Shown piece by piece: positions 33,927-43,866 of a stretch of DNA of 64,000 bases (position 1 is its first letter; each line of letters opens with the position of its first letter). The notes below the pieces were generated by a model, which was not told where the DNA came from, made no database searches, and worked only from the letters and a program-made list of their open reading frames with translations. The DNA lies in NCBI RefSeq assembly GCF_019749255.1, contig NZ_JACWFH010000007.1, positions 62,001 to 126,000 of the forward strand. Reading direction: 5' to 3'. The position numbers and the translations under genes were made by a program. This stretch comes from Mesobacillus maritimus (lineage in GTDB: Bacteria; Bacillota; Bacilli; Bacillales; Cytobacillaceae).

Positions 33927-34856
33927 GTGCCTTGTCATTCAAATGAAGAATTGAAAAGATTAGTGTCTGAAGCAAAAAAGTATACAAAACATGGGGAAGT
34001 TGCGGATTATATTCCAGCCTTGAAAAAGGCAAACCGTGATGATTTATCTGTCGCCATTTACCATAGTGATGGAAATTGCTATTCAGCGGGTGATATTGAC
34101 CAAAAAATCACTTTGCAAAGCATATCAAAAGTGTTGACGTTGGCATTAGCACTAATAGACTGTGGAGAAGAATGTGTATTTGATAAGGTCGGATATGAAC
34201 CCACTGGGGATCCGTTCAATTCAATCATAAAGCTAGAAACCAGTCGTTCTGCAAAACCCTTGAATCCAATGATTAATGCAGGTGCACTGGCAGTAACCCA
34301 TTTAATCAAGGGGAACTCAGTAATCGAGCGGTTAGAGAGAATTATTGCTTTTATCAGGGACCTTGCAGGGCATGAGACAATTACGTATTCGGAAGAAATA
34401 GCGAAATCGGAATTTGATACAGCTTTTCTCAACAGATCTTTATGTTATTACATGAAACAGGATGGCATAATAAATGAGAATGTTGAGGAGCTCCTTGAGC
34501 TTTACACAAAGCAATGTGCAATCGAGATGGATTGTTTAGACCTCTCTAGAATTGGCCTAGTATTTGCCATGGATGGGTTGGATCCAGTTAGGGAGAAACA
34601 AATTATCCCCGTTGAAGTGGCAAGACTTTGTAAAACATTTATGGTTACTTGCGGCATGTACAATGCCTCAGGAGAGTTTGCAGTAAGAGTGGGAATACCC
34701 GCCAAAAGCGGAGTATCTGGAGGGATAATGGGGTCCATTCGTAACCGCTACGGAATTGGGATTTTTGGTCCTGCCCTTGATGAGAGAGGAAACAGCATTG
34801 GAGGCATCAAGCTCCTAGAAATGATGTCTAAAAAATATGAGTTGAGTATTTTTTAA
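33927..34856 (+). CDS. glsA: Glutaminase (GlsA family)
   Basis: 309 residues, GTG start after AAAGGG. The beta-lactamase-like fold has S-I-S-K near residue 66 and N-P-M-I-N-A-G-A near 112, both hallmarks of bacterial glutaminase, plus a late G-V-S-G-G-I. It hydrolyses glutamine to glutamate and ammonia in the cytoplasm. Operon with the EamA gene. Confidence 0.93.
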   Translation: MPCHSNEELKRLVSEAKKYTKHGEVADYIPALKKANRDDLSVAIYHSDGNCYSAGDIDQKITLQSISKVLTLALALIDCGEECVFDKVGYEPTGDPFNSIIKLETSRSAKPLNPMINAGALAVTHLIKGNSVIERLERIIAFIRDLAGHETITYSEEIAKSEFDTAFLNRSLCYYMKQDGIINENVEELLELYTKQCAIEMDCLDLSRIGLVFAMDGLDPVREKQIIPVEVARLCKTFMVTCGMYNASGEFAVRVGIPAKSGVSGGIMGSIRNRYGIGIFGPALDERGNSIGGIKLLEMMSKKYELSIF

Positions 34857-35092
34857 GAGAACCCTTTGATGTGGTCATGATTAATTGTTCTATCCAATGA
34901 TTAAAGCTCGACAGGCTTTCTGACTGCCATAATGCGTCCGAAGTACTTTGAGCAGGAATCAACTCACATTTTATATTATGTGTTGTTTTTGTTCCGAAAG
35001 AAGATTGTAACCTTATAGAAACATTACTGAAAATAAAGTTTGTTAAAGTTAGGGGCATATACCAAATTTTCAAGTACAAAAGGGAGAGAATT

Positions 35093-35434
35093 ATGGAGCC
35101 TCATGTAAAAAAATCATTAGAAGAATGGAAAGAAGAAATCGATGTATTATTAACAGAGATTGATAAAGAGTATGAACAAGTTAAACAGGAGCTTCAAGTA
35201 TATTCCTATAAATTTAGTATCACCAAGCAAGTGGTTCAGTCAACTGTTAACGAGGAAATTATCCGAAACATCCGTGCACTATATCATCAACCATTTGAGC
35301 AAAAATTTAATCAGCTTAAGTCCGAGATTAAAGACCTAGAGGAAAAGAAAAAAGTTTTCCAAATGTTTGTTGATAAAATTGAGAAAGTTAAAGGCAATGA
35401 TGAACCCCAAACCGTAAATGTGGTTCATAATTAA
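35093..35434 (+). CDS. Hypothetical coiled-coil protein
   Basis: 113 residues, AAGGGAGAG before the ATG. Residues 5-45 and 70-103 are charged heptad-like helices (E-E-W-K-E-E-I-D-V-L-L-T-E-I, then L-K-S-E-I-K-D-L-E-E-K-K). No signal or membrane segment. No family recognised. Confidence 0.6.
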   Translation: MEPHVKKSLEEWKEEIDVLLTEIDKEYEQVKQELQVYSYKFSITKQVVQSTVNEEIIRNIRALYHQPFEQKFNQLKSEIKDLEEKKKVFQMFVDKIEKVKGNDEPQTVNVVHN

Positions 35435-35574
35435 GGTTTAACTAGTTAATAAAAATACATATTGTTTAGATTTTTTATGACGTCTAAATGGTCTACCCTG
35501 CCTTTTATTCGATTTTTTGTTACACTATATTTGGATAATAGCAGCATCTAACTTCGGTATAAGGGGATTTTGAT

Positions 35575-35694
35575 ATGGCGTTGAAGCGAATCATAAAGAA
35601 TTATATAAAAAAAGAAGGAGTACGGCTATTGAAAGAAAAAGGCATCCCACTACTTAAAAAACAGGTGAAACGCCGTTTAGCCAATAAACGTTGA
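35575..35694 (+). CDS. Very small basic protein (39 residues)
   Basis: ATG at 35575 preceded by AAGGGGATT. The product has about 15 Lys/Arg and alternates them with Leu and Ile (L-K-R-I-I-K-N-Y-I-K-K), so it could be an amphipathic or nucleic-acid-binding peptide. It sits alone between two other genes. Ribosome site and clean composition are the only evidence. Confidence 0.45.
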   Translation: MALKRIIKNYIKKEGVRLLKEKGIPLLKKQVKRRLANKR

Positions 35695-35777
35695 AAGCCC
35701 ATACTGCATGAACTTTGTACATAGGGAGCTTTTATGCTATTGTATTTACGATGACGTGTAAGAAAGAAGGAATAAGA

Positions 35778-36083
35778 ATGAAATGTAAGATCAATCGGAA
35801 TGCAGCTAAAGTTTTAAAGGAAATGTTAAGCACTGAGGAAGCAGAAGGAAAGATGATTCGTGTAGTAATCGATTATATGCATGGCGATCATGCTCATTAT
35901 AAAATCATTTTCGATACACCAACAGAACATGATGAAATTGTCAAAACCGACAAAGGGATTGACATTCTTTTGGACAAGCGCGAAGAATTTCTTGACGGTG
36001 TTTGGCTTCAGTATTTTTATGTGCCACAGGAAGATTTCGTTATTACCAACCCTTCCAAAAGTGCACATGTACATAACCATTAA
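35778..36083 (+). CDS. HesB/IscA-like (YqkB/YneR-type) protein
   Basis: 101 residues from the ATG after AGAAGGAATAAG; a longer frame lacks a site. Shape and motifs (I-R-V-V-I-D-Y-x-H-G-D-H-A-H-Y, D-K-G-I-D-I-L-L-D) fit the Bacillus HesB-like family of Fe-S biogenesis proteins. The three Cys of true IscA are missing; the sequence instead has several His, including H-V-H-N-H at the end. Iron-sulfur assembly is therefore doubtful. Metal binding by His is possible. Confidence 0.65.
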   Translation: MKCKINRNAAKVLKEMLSTEEAEGKMIRVVIDYMHGDHAHYKIIFDTPTEHDEIVKTDKGIDILLDKREEFLDGVWLQYFYVPQEDFVITNPSKSAHVHNH

Positions 36084-36095
36084 TTTTGCAAAAAG

Positions 36096-36122
36096 CAACG
36101 TGATTGGTCACGTTGTTTTTTT
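36096..36122 (+). terminator. Terminator of the HesB-like gene
   Basis: CAACGTGA and TCACGTTG with a short loop, then seven T residues. Confidence 0.8.
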
Positions 36123-36208
36123 GTGAGTGAATATTTACTGATAAAGGGATAAAAACTCAATATATACTGTAAATCATTCTCGTAAAAACAAGAAAAAGAA
36201 AGTAGGGA

Positions 36209-37798
36209 ATGTTATTGCCTGATTTTACATCATTAGGGATTTCGGATATTTTTATGAACAAGCTTAAAGAGGTTGGGATTATTCAGCCAACCCCCATACA
36301 GGAAAGAGCACTACCGGCTGTAATGGCAGGGAAGGATTTAATTGGTCAAGCACAAACCGGTACTGGAAAAACGTTAGGGTTTGTCCTGCCTATTCTAGAA
36401 AAAATTGACCCAACAGCTTCTACAATTCAAGCATTAATTGTTACACCCACAAGAGAGCTTGCCTTGCAAATAACAGAAGAAGTCAAGAAGTTGATTGCAG
36501 ACCATGATGAAATTGAAGTATTGGCTGTATATGGTGGACAAGATGTCGAAAAACAATTAAAGAAGTTGAATCGCAATATCCAAATTGTGGTTGGTACACC
36601 TGGACGGTTATTGGATCACATAGGTCGAGGTACCATTGATTTATCAGAGGTATCCTTTCTTGTTCTGGATGAGGCAGATCAAATGCTTCATATTGGCTTC
36701 TTGGATGAAGTTGAAAAAATTATCCGTGAAACACCAAATAATCGTCAAACGATGTTGTTCTCTGCGACCATGCCTCCTGAGATAAGAAAATTGGCAAACA
36801 AACATATGCGTGATCCAGAATATGTTCAGGTCGAAAAAACACAAGGACCTGCTGAAAATGTCAAACAAATTGCTTTTCATACTATTGACCGGGCAAAACA
36901 AGCAACATTAATTCAATTAGTTGAAACGCATCGTCCATTTTTAGCCGTTATTTTCTGCCGAACAAAGCGGAGAGTAAGCAAGTTGTATGATGCATTAAAA
37001 GCAAATGGTTTTTCCTGTGACGAATTGCATGGGGACCTTTCACAGGCTAAACGAGAAAGAGTGATGAAAAGATTCCGTGATGCTGAAATACAATTGCTGA
37101 TTGCAACGGATGTGGCGGCAAGGGGACTAGATGTTGAAGGAGTTACTCATGTATTTAACTATGACATTCCTTTAGATGCAGAGAGCTATGTTCATCGAAT
37201 TGGGCGAACAGGCCGAGCTGGCATGAAAGGGATAGCGATTACACTATATACCTCTAATGATCGTCCGCTATTAGATGAAATCGAAGATACCCTACAAATC
37301 CGAATTGATAAAAAGAATATCGGCCATTTACAAGGTGAGAACTCGGATGAAAAGGAACAGGAAGAGAACGCACGAAACCCTAGGCAGGAACATAAAAAGC
37401 CAAATGTTCGTGCAGGAAACCAAAGACCAAGACGGTCGGGTACTCTTGATCGTAGCATTAATAGAAGCGAACGCAATCAAAGTCAACAAGACCATAGTAA
37501 AAGCAAGAAAAGAGGGCAACAAAGGCAAGAACGTGATGAAAAGGTAGAACCTGGATCCAAAAAGCGATATGGTGAATCAAATTATCGAGGTACTAAAGGC
37601 AAACGAGATGAGAATGCACATTCAAGAAGGAAAGAAGGAACGAATGACAAAGACGCAACTTCAGCAGGTGGAAACAGAAAGCGGTCTTCCGCGGAGAGTT
37701 CTGATCGAAGTGGAGACAGTGCCCGTAAGAAGGGAAGCATACGAACAGAGAAGCCAAGGAAAATGAACGCTGGGAGACCACGGAAAGGGAGGAAATAA
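36209..37798 (+). CDS. DEAD-box ATP-dependent RNA helicase
   Basis: 529 residues. Q motif (P-T-P-I-Q) near 27, motif I A-Q-T-G-T-G-K-T at 48-55, D-E-A-D at 154-157, S-A-T, and [10 protein letters not shown] near 331. Residues 380-529 are a long basic tail rich in Arg, Lys, Ser and Gly with no DbpA-type RNA-binding domain, as in CshA-like enzymes. A TTG two codons after the ATG has better spacing from AGGGA. It remodels RNA, ribosomal subunits or degradosome targets. The next gene starts 2 bases after the stop. Confidence 0.92.
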   Translation: MLLPDFTSLGISDIFMNKLKEVGIIQPTPIQERALPAVMAGKDLIGQAQTGTGKTLGFVLPILEKIDPTASTIQALIVTPTRELALQITEEVKKLIADHDEIEVLAVYGGQDVEKQLKKLNRNIQIVVGTPGRLLDHIGRGTIDLSEVSFLVLDEADQMLHIGFLDEVEKIIRETPNNRQTMLFSATMPPEIRKLANKHMRDPEYVQVEKTQGPAENVKQIAFHTIDRAKQATLIQLVETHRPFLAVIFCRTKRRVSKLYDALKANGFSCDELHGDLSQAKRERVMKRFRDAEIQLLIATDVAARGLDVEGVTHVFNYDIPLDAESYVHRIGRTGRAGMKGIAITLYTSNDRPLLDEIEDTLQIRIDKKNIGHLQGENSDEKEQEENARNPRQEHKKPNVRAGNQRPRRSGTLDRSINRSERNQSQQDHSKSKKRGQQRQERDEKVEPGSKKRYGESNYRGTKGKRDENAHSRRKEGTNDKDATSAGGNRKRSSAESSDRSGDSARKKGSIRTEKPRKMNAGRPRKGRK

Positions 37799-37800
37799 GG

Positions 37801-38394
37801 ATGATTACAAAAGTGAAACAACTGATTGCTGATTCCATTCAGACAGTCGGAGAAGAGAAAACCATTGAGCTCTATCCAGAAATAAAGGAGTTCGTTGAGA
37901 AAAACAATCTTATCGAAGATGGTATCAAAATAGTAGAGAAAAGCACTAATAAACGATTCGATGGTGCATACATTGAACGCAGCGATAAGGAAACCGAAGA
38001 ATTCCTCGGTGAAGAAAATACTTCATTTCTGAATCAACCTATTTCTTATTTTAAAACACATAAAAATGAATTTATGTATATGGAAGATCCGTCCTTTGAT
38101 CTAGTGTCGGTAGATGCAGTTTCGTTTGAAGTAGATGATGTATTTGGTACCTATAATGTGATGCTGGGTCTAAAGCTACAAAAAAAATATGGTGAGGCGA
38201 TTAAGTCCTTTTTTGCAAGCGAAATGAAAGCTGAAGATACAAGAGTGGATTTAATGTTTGATGCAAATGAAGGCTTATGGAACGTTAATTTTGCCTTGAA
38301 TAATGTAGAAGCATTTAACGAAGAAATGACCATTCAGACTGCGTACGATCTTATCTATCGTTTTTTATTTAAACTGGTTGTTTCCGTTTTATAA
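37801..38394 (+). CDS. Conserved-looking hypothetical protein coupled to the helicase
   Basis: 197 residues. The ribosome site GGAGG lies inside the end of the helicase gene. Acidic, probably globular and cytoplasmic (F-D-G-A-Y-I-E-R-S-D-K-E-T-E, later F-E-V-D-D-V-F-G-T-Y). I have seen similar Bacillus proteins labelled branched-chain aminotransferase, but no PLP lysine motif is visible, so that name is not used. Function unknown. Confidence 0.7.
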   Translation: MITKVKQLIADSIQTVGEEKTIELYPEIKEFVEKNNLIEDGIKIVEKSTNKRFDGAYIERSDKETEEFLGEENTSFLNQPISYFKTHKNEFMYMEDPSFDLVSVDAVSFEVDDVFGTYNVMLGLKLQKKYGEAIKSFFASEMKAEDTRVDLMFDANEGLWNVNFALNNVEAFNEEMTIQTAYDLIYRFLFKLVVSVL

Positions 38395-38405
38395 CAATCT
38401 CGACT

Positions 38406-38431
38406 GCCCCTTAAAATGAAGGGGCTTTTTT
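38406..38431 (+). terminator. Terminator of the helicase operon
   Basis: GCCCCTT and AAGGGGC with a 6-base loop, then six T residues. Confidence 0.85.
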
Positions 38432-38534
38432 CTTTACCTTTAAGAGGAATCTTCACAGAGTTTAGCGAATAGGATGGTATGTCTTATACTTTGGGGATCT
38501 TTTGATTCACTCGTTTATGAACAGGAGGTATTTG

Positions 38535-38933
38535 ATGTTTGAGAAGGTAATTGAACCAAGGATGTCTGAGACAGACAGGGCGGGCCATATCAATAACACG
38601 GTTATTCCTGTCTGGTTTGAGTCCGGGCGGGATGAAATCTTTAAGCTGTTTACACCCGATTTAAGTGCTGACGATTGGAAAATGGTCATCATCAACTTTC
38701 ATGTTGATTTTGTGCATCAGCTGTTTTATGGAAAACCAGTGATTGTGAAAACATGGATAAAAGAAATCGGCAATACAAGTTTAAAGGTTTACGAGGAAAT
38801 TCACCAAGAAGGAACTCTCTGTGCAAGGGGAGAAGCAGTTTATGTCAATTTTGATTTAAAGAAACAAAAGACAGAAAGAATTCCGGAAGATATTCGGACG
38901 ATTTTAAGTTTGCATCTTGTTGGGAATCAGTAG
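38535..38933 (+). CDS. Hotdog-fold acyl-CoA thioesterase
   Basis: 132 residues from the ATG after AGGAGG. The 4-hydroxybenzoyl-CoA thioesterase pattern M-S-E-T-D-R-A-G-H-I-N-N-T at residues 10-22 carries the catalytic Asp, and W-F-E-S-G-R-D-E-I follows. It should hydrolyse a small acyl-CoA; the substrate is unknown. Monocistronic. Confidence 0.85.
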   Translation: MFEKVIEPRMSETDRAGHINNTVIPVWFESGRDEIFKLFTPDLSADDWKMVIINFHVDFVHQLFYGKPVIVKTWIKEIGNTSLKVYEEIHQEGTLCARGEAVYVNFDLKKQKTERIPEDIRTILSLHLVGNQ

Positions 38934-39024
38934 TTTTTAGAAAAGATTGAAAATTCTTAATTAAAACGATATAATGACAATATGGTTTGTACATAATGAT
39001 TAGAATTCTAGGGAGGAATAGTTT

Positions 39025-39777
39025 ATGAGATTACAAGGAAAAGTGGCAATTGTAACTGGTGGCGGTGGCGGAATCGGACGTGCTACTTCTAGTTTGTTCG
39101 CGAGTGAAGGCGCCAAGGTGGTTGTTTCTGACATTAATGAAGAAAGCGCTTCCGCTACCGTACGTTTAATTAAAGAAGCAGGTGGAGAGGCACTTTGTGT
39201 ACCTGCGAACATGGTGATTCCTGAAGAAGTTGAGCAATTAATAAATAAAACGGTCGATGCCTATGGCGGAATTGATATTTTATTCAATAATGCAGGTGTA
39301 GGAAATGAAGAAGTTAGACTAGCGGATATTTCTGTTGAGGAATGGGACCGCGTGGTTGATATCAATTTAAAAGGTGTATTCCTTGGAATGAAGTATGCTC
39401 TTAAGAAAATGGAGGAACGCGGTGGTGGGGCAATTATTAATACATCAAGCGTCCTAGGGCATAAAGGGAAGAAATACGTCGGTCCTTACAATGCTTCTAA
39501 GGGTGGCGTCGTACTCTTGACTCAGAATGCGGCCTTAGAATATGGTGGGAAAAATATTCGGGTGAATGCTGTGGCTCCTGGTGTCATTGACACAGATATT
39601 ATCCAAGGGTGGAAGGACGATGAGCGTAAATGGCCAATCATTTCTAGAGCAAATGCTCTTCGCCGAATTGGCCAACCAGAAGAAGTGGCTAAGGTCGTTT
39701 TATTCCTAGCATCTGATGATGCTTCGTTTGTTACAGGCTCAACCATTTTTGCAGACGGTGGCGGGATGATCTTTTAA
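39025..39777 (+). CDS. Short-chain dehydrogenase/reductase
   Basis: 250 residues, GGGAGGA before the ATG. Cofactor loop G-G-G-G-G-I-G-R near 13-20, N-N-A-G near 89, catalytic Ser in T-S-S-V-L and Y-N-A-S-K. Asp38 (V-S-D-I-N) after strand 2 favours NAD over NADP. Classical SDR; substrate unknown. Confidence 0.9.
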   Translation: MRLQGKVAIVTGGGGGIGRATSSLFASEGAKVVVSDINEESASATVRLIKEAGGEALCVPANMVIPEEVEQLINKTVDAYGGIDILFNNAGVGNEEVRLADISVEEWDRVVDINLKGVFLGMKYALKKMEERGGGAIINTSSVLGHKGKKYVGPYNASKGGVVLLTQNAALEYGGKNIRVNAVAPGVIDTDIIQGWKDDERKWPIISRANALRRIGQPEEVAKVVLFLASDDASFVTGSTIFADGGGMIF

Positions 39778-39797
39778 GGGTTGTGTAAGAAATGAGG

Positions 39798-39826
39798 ACA
39801 CACTGTTTATCAGTGTGTTTTTTTTG
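39798..39826 (+). terminator. Terminator of the SDR gene
   Basis: ACACACTG and CAGTGTGT around TTTAT, then a long T-run. Confidence 0.85.
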
Positions 39827-39932
39827 TTTCCCGCATTATGAAACTGCAGACCTAATAAATCTCTGTGAAACCCAGTAGCCTTTAGTCTGGTAGTAAGGTA
39901 CTTTATTAGACTACTAAAATTTACCATTTCTG

Positions 39933-39962
39933 TTGACATTCTTAGCAATGAACAAATAAAAT
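39933..39962 (+). promoter_or_regulatory. Sigma-A promoter of the hut operon
   Basis: TTGACA (39933-39938), 18-base spacer, TAAAAT (39957-39962), 49 bases before the hutP ATG. Confidence 0.65.
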
Positions 39963-40010
39963 ATAAGTAGTTATTAGTAAATAGTCAAAATTCAAAAAAT
40001 AGAGGTAAGT

Positions 40011-40448
40011 ATGAGTCAAAAAGTAGCAATAGGTAAATTAGCGATACTATTAGCATCCTTGTCTGAAGATGAATTAAACTCTTTTCAATCATCCTTTGAT
40101 GAGGTCAACTACTGCCAAGGGAAAGTCGGCAGCATGAATATGCAGAAAGTAATCTCGGCAGTTGAAACAGCTGCGAAGCGAAATGGACTCATTCAAGAGC
40201 ATTTATACCGAGAAACGCATGCTTTGTATCATGCCATACTAGAAGGAATTGAAGGAGTCACAAGAGGAAAGCCTGTCATTGGGGAAATGAGTCGAACTGT
40301 TGGGCTACGCTTTTCTGTTGTCCGTGGCTGTCCGTATCATGATTCCAAAGAAGGAGAATGGCTTGCTGTAGCGTTCTATGGAACGATCGGCGCACCTGTC
40401 AAAGGAGCAGAGCATGAAACTGTTGGATTAGGAATTAATCATATATAA
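40011..40448 (+). CDS. hutP: HutP, histidine-utilization antiterminator
   Basis: 145 residues, AGAGGTAAG before the ATG. The sequence follows B. subtilis Hut[12 protein letters not shown] near 38, [12 protein letters not shown] and the late [12 protein letters not shown] with the His residues that bind metal and L-histidine. Hexameric HutP bound to histidine and Mg2+ binds UAG repeats in the transcript and prevents termination before hutH. Confidence 0.93.
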   Translation: MSQKVAIGKLAILLASLSEDELNSFQSSFDEVNYCQGKVGSMNMQKVISAVETAAKRNGLIQEHLYRETHALYHAILEGIEGVTRGKPVIGEMSRTVGLRFSVVRGCPYHDSKEGEWLAVAFYGTIGAPVKGAEHETVGLGINHI

Positions 40449-40460
40449 GGACATTGCCTA

Positions 40461-40520
40461 TAGTCTATTAGTTATTAGGAGGCGATGATGGTATCTCTAT
40501 GCCATTGTCGCCTCTTTTTA
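40461..40520 (+). promoter_or_regulatory. HutP-dependent terminator with UAG-repeat binding site
   Basis: Three TAG triplets (40461, 40469, 40476) with 5- and 4-base spacers run directly into a terminator. The stem is GAGGCGATGATGG (40479-40491) with CCATTGTCGCCTC (40502-40514), followed by five T residues. The hutH start is 32 bases later. This is the layout of the B. subtilis HutP target. Confidence 0.8.
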
Positions 40521-40551
40521 TTTGTCCAGAATGGTTTTGGAGGGAGTATTT

Positions 40552-42087
40552 ATGGTGGAACTAACCGGCAACAAATTAACCTTAGAAGAGGTTAAACAGG
40601 TTTGCTATGAAGGGGAGCTAGTGACGATATCCCCAAAAAGTATGCAAAGAGTGAAAGAAAGTCGAAAAGCAGTTGAGAGGATTGTTGCAAATAACAAGAC
40701 GGTATACGGCATTAATACAGGTTTCGGTAAATTTAGTGATGTGATGATTGCTGAAGACGATGTAAATGATTTACAGATGAATTTAATCCGCTCCCATGCT
40801 TGTGGTGTGGGCGAGCCGTTCCCAGAACTCGTTTCAAGAGCAGTGATTCTCTTACGCCTAAATGCGTTGTTAAAAGGATTTTCTGGAATTAGGCCGATTA
40901 TTGCGGAACGCTTAGTGGAGTTGTTGAACCTACAAATTCATCCAGTCATTCCGCAACAGGGTTCACTAGGAGCCTCGGGTGACCTTGCTCCACTTTCTCA
41001 TCTCGCACTCGTGTTACTAGGGGAAGGGAAGGTTTTTTATGCGGGCAAAGTCTTTCCGACAGAAGAAGTTTATCAATTAGAAAAAATAGAGCCGATTGAG
41101 TTACAAGCAAAAGAGGGGTTGGCTTTAATTAATGGTACCCAAGCGATGACGGCGATGGGCGTCATCAATTGGCTGGAAGCAGTGGACTTAGCACATCAAA
41201 GTGAATGGATTGCTGCAATGACCATTGAGGGTCTAACAGGAATCATTGATGCTTTTCACCCCGCTATCCATGAAGCGAGAGGATATCCTCAACAAATTGC
41301 CGTTGCTGAACGGATTCGCAAGTTGCTTTCAGGTAGTAATTTAATCACCGCTCAAGGGGAAAAACGCGTTCAGGATGCTTATTCTTTACGCTGCATTCCC
41401 CAAGTTCATGGAGCTTCCTGGCAAGCATTGGATTATGTAAAAGAAAAACTTGAAATCGAAATAAATGCAGCTACAGACAATCCGTTGATTTTTGATGATG
41501 GTGAAACGGTCATTTCTGGCGGGAACTTCCATGGGCAACCAATTGCTATCGCAATGGATTTTATGAAAATTGCTGTTGCTGAGTTTGCAAGCATATCAGA
41601 ACGAAGAATTGAACGGCTTGTGAATCCACAATTAAATGATTTACCAGCATTTTTAAGTGCACAGCCTGGACTCCAATCAGGAGCGATGATTATGCAATAT
41701 GTCGCGGCTTCTCTCGTTTCTGAAAATAAGACGCTTGCACATCCAGCAAGTGTGGACTCAATTCCATCGTCGGCAAATCAAGAAGACCATGTAAGTATGG
41801 GAACAATCGCCGCACGGCATGCGTATAGCATTATCCAAAATGTCAGGCGAGTTCTCGCGATTGAATGCATCTGTGCTTTGCAGGCAGTCGAGTACCGTGG
41901 AGTGGAAAAAATGGCTCCGCAAACCAAGAGATTCTATGAGGAAGCTAGAAAAGTGGTACCTTCAATTACAAAAGATCGTGCATTTTCTGAGGACATTGAA
42001 AACATGAATGACTATCTTAAAAAAAATGATGGAGGATGGACAGCTTCCGATTTAAAGGAAGAGGAAGATCAAATTTCGATAGATTAA
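40552..42087 (+). CDS. hutH: Histidine ammonia-lyase
   Basis: 511 residues from the ATG after GGAGGGAG. The A141-S142-G143 triad in [14 protein letters not shown] forms the MIO electrophile. Converts histidine to urocanate plus ammonia, the first step of histidine degradation. Controlled by the HutP antiterminator upstream. Confidence 0.96.
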   Translation: MVELTGNKLTLEEVKQVCYEGELVTISPKSMQRVKESRKAVERIVANNKTVYGINTGFGKFSDVMIAEDDVNDLQMNLIRSHACGVGEPFPELVSRAVILLRLNALLKGFSGIRPIIAERLVELLNLQIHPVIPQQGSLGASGDLAPLSHLALVLLGEGKVFYAGKVFPTEEVYQLEKIEPIELQAKEGLALINGTQAMTAMGVINWLEAVDLAHQSEWIAAMTIEGLTGIIDAFHPAIHEARGYPQQIAVAERIRKLLSGSNLITAQGEKRVQDAYSLRCIPQVHGASWQALDYVKEKLEIEINAATDNPLIFDDGETVISGGNFHGQPIAIAMDFMKIAVAEFASISERRIERLVNPQLNDLPAFLSAQPGLQSGAMIMQYVAASLVSENKTLAHPASVDSIPSSANQEDHVSMGTIAARHAYSIIQNVRRVLAIECICALQAVEYRGVEKMAPQTKRFYEEARKVVPSITKDRAFSEDIENMNDYLKKNDGGWTASDLKEEEDQISID

Positions 42088-42115
42088 TAATTTTTAATAA
42101 GGAGAGGGAATTACT

Positions 42116-43780
42116 ATGGAGGCAAATACTAATCGTCAGGTAAAAGCGAAAAAAGGACTGGAGCTTGAATGTAAAGGTTGGGAGCAGGAAGCAGCCTTAA
42201 GGATGCTGTATAACAATTTAGATCCTCACGTTGCAGAAAAGCCTGAGGAATTGGTGGTTTATGGTGGCATTGGGAAGGCAGCTAGAAATTGGGAGTCATT
42301 TGATGCAATTGTAAATACGCTCAGGCGGCTTGAAAATGATGAAACAATGCTCGTTCAATCAGGAAAGCCAGTCGCAGTCTTTAAAACCCATAAAGCGGCA
42401 CCAAGAGTATTATTGTCTAATTCTGTTTTGGTCCCCAAATGGGCAAACTGGGAGCATTTCCATGAACTAGATCAAAAGGGTTTAATGATGTATGGGCAAA
42501 TGACCGCTGGAAGTTGGATCTACATTGGTACGCAAGGAATTTTGCAAGGGACGTATGAAACATTTGCTGAAGTAGCTAGACAGCATTTTGGTGGTTCGTT
42601 GAAGGGTACACTAACGCTAACCGCTGGATTAGGTGGAATGGGTGGTGCGCAGCCATTAGCTGTAACCATGAATGGTGGTGTATGTCTTGCAGTGGAAGTA
42701 GATGCAGAGCGAATAAAAAAACGAATTGAAACACGGTATTGTGATGTCATGACTGATTCCCTTGATGAGGCGTTAAAATTAGCTACAGAAGCGAAGGGGA
42801 AAGGGAAGGCGTTATCTATTGGGCTTATTGGCAATGCGGCAAAGGTTCATCATGAAATTCTGCAGCGTAAGGTTACGGTTGAGATTGTAACTGATCAGAC
42901 TTCGGCGCATGATCCACTGAATGGATATGTTCCGATAGGCTTAACCGTTAAGGAAGCAATTGAACTACGGAATCAAGATGATGATACTTACGTTCGTCGT
43001 GCAAAAGAATCCATGGCGCGTCATGTAGCCGCAATGCTTGAATTTCAGCGAGTAGGCTCCATTGTCTTTGATTATGGCAATAATATCCGCCAAGTGGCAT
43101 TTGATGAAGGTGTGAATAATGCCTTTGATTTTCCAGGGTTTGTACCAGCTTATATTCGTCCATTATTCTGTGAGGGAAAAGGCCCTTTCCGATGGGCAGC
43201 TTTATCAGGAGACCCAGAGGATATTTACCGGACTGATCAATTAATTAAAGAGCTGTTCCCAGAAAATAGACCTTTACTTCGATGGATAGAAATGGCCCAA
43301 GAAAAGGTAGAGTTTCAGGGTCTACCCGCGCGTATTTGCTGGCTTGGTTACGGGGAGAGAGTTAAGATGGGGCTTGCCATAAATGAGCTTGTGAGAAAAG
43401 GAGAATTAAAGGCACCAATCGTAATTGGACGGGATCATCTTGATTGTGGCTCCGTTGCCTCACCGAATCGTGAAACGGAAGCGATGAAGGATGGAAGTGA
43501 CGCTGTCGGCGACTGGGCAATTTTAAATGCATTAATCAATGTTGCAGCAGGAGGGTCATGGATATCTGTTCATCATGGAGGTGGTGTGGGCATGGGGTAT
43601 TCGCTTCATGCAGGAATGGTCGTGGTCGCAGATGGAACGGAACTTGCTGACGAGCGCTTGGAAAGAGTGTTGACTACTGACCCAGGCATGGGAATCGTCC
43701 GTCATGTTGACGCAGGGTACGATCGAGCTGTAGAGGTTGCGAAAGAAAAGGGTGTAGACATCCCGATGCTAGATAAGTAA
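42116..43780 (+). CDS. hutU: Urocanate hydratase
   Basis: 554 residues, GGAGAGGG before the ATG. Highly conserved urocanase sequence: [13 protein letters not shown], the NAD site [10 protein letters not shown] near residue 175, and active Cys in [10 protein letters not shown]. Converts urocanate to imidazolone propionate. Second enzyme of the hut operon. Confidence 0.96.
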   Translation: MEANTNRQVKAKKGLELECKGWEQEAALRMLYNNLDPHVAEKPEELVVYGGIGKAARNWESFDAIVNTLRRLENDETMLVQSGKPVAVFKTHKAAPRVLLSNSVLVPKWANWEHFHELDQKGLMMYGQMTAGSWIYIGTQGILQGTYETFAEVARQHFGGSLKGTLTLTAGLGGMGGAQPLAVTMNGGVCLAVEVDAERIKKRIETRYCDVMTDSLDEALKLATEAKGKGKALSIGLIGNAAKVHHEILQRKVTVEIVTDQTSAHDPLNGYVPIGLTVKEAIELRNQDDDTYVRRAKESMARHVAAMLEFQRVGSIVFDYGNNIRQVAFDEGVNNAFDFPGFVPAYIRPLFCEGKGPFRWAALSGDPEDIYRTDQLIKELFPENRPLLRWIEMAQEKVEFQGLPARICWLGYGERVKMGLAINELVRKGELKAPIVIGRDHLDCGSVASPNRETEAMKDGSDAVGDWAILNALINVAAGGSWISVHHGGGVGMGYSLHAGMVVVADGTELADERLERVLTTDPGMGIVRHVDAGYDRAVEVAKEKGVDIPMLDK

Positions 43781-43866
43781 TTTGCTAAGTTACCATAATT
43801 ATAGACGTAACAATCTTTTGAGTATGGCAGGAATGCCCTAAGGGCAATGGAATGGAGGAGATCAAG

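Noticed and set aside
34828-35079. 83-codon minus-strand frame
   Set aside because: Overlaps the end of glsA, with no ribosome site or recognizable motif.
37192-37838. Several frames opposite the helicase tail
   Set aside because: Shadows of the low-complexity Lys/Arg/Ser-rich tail.
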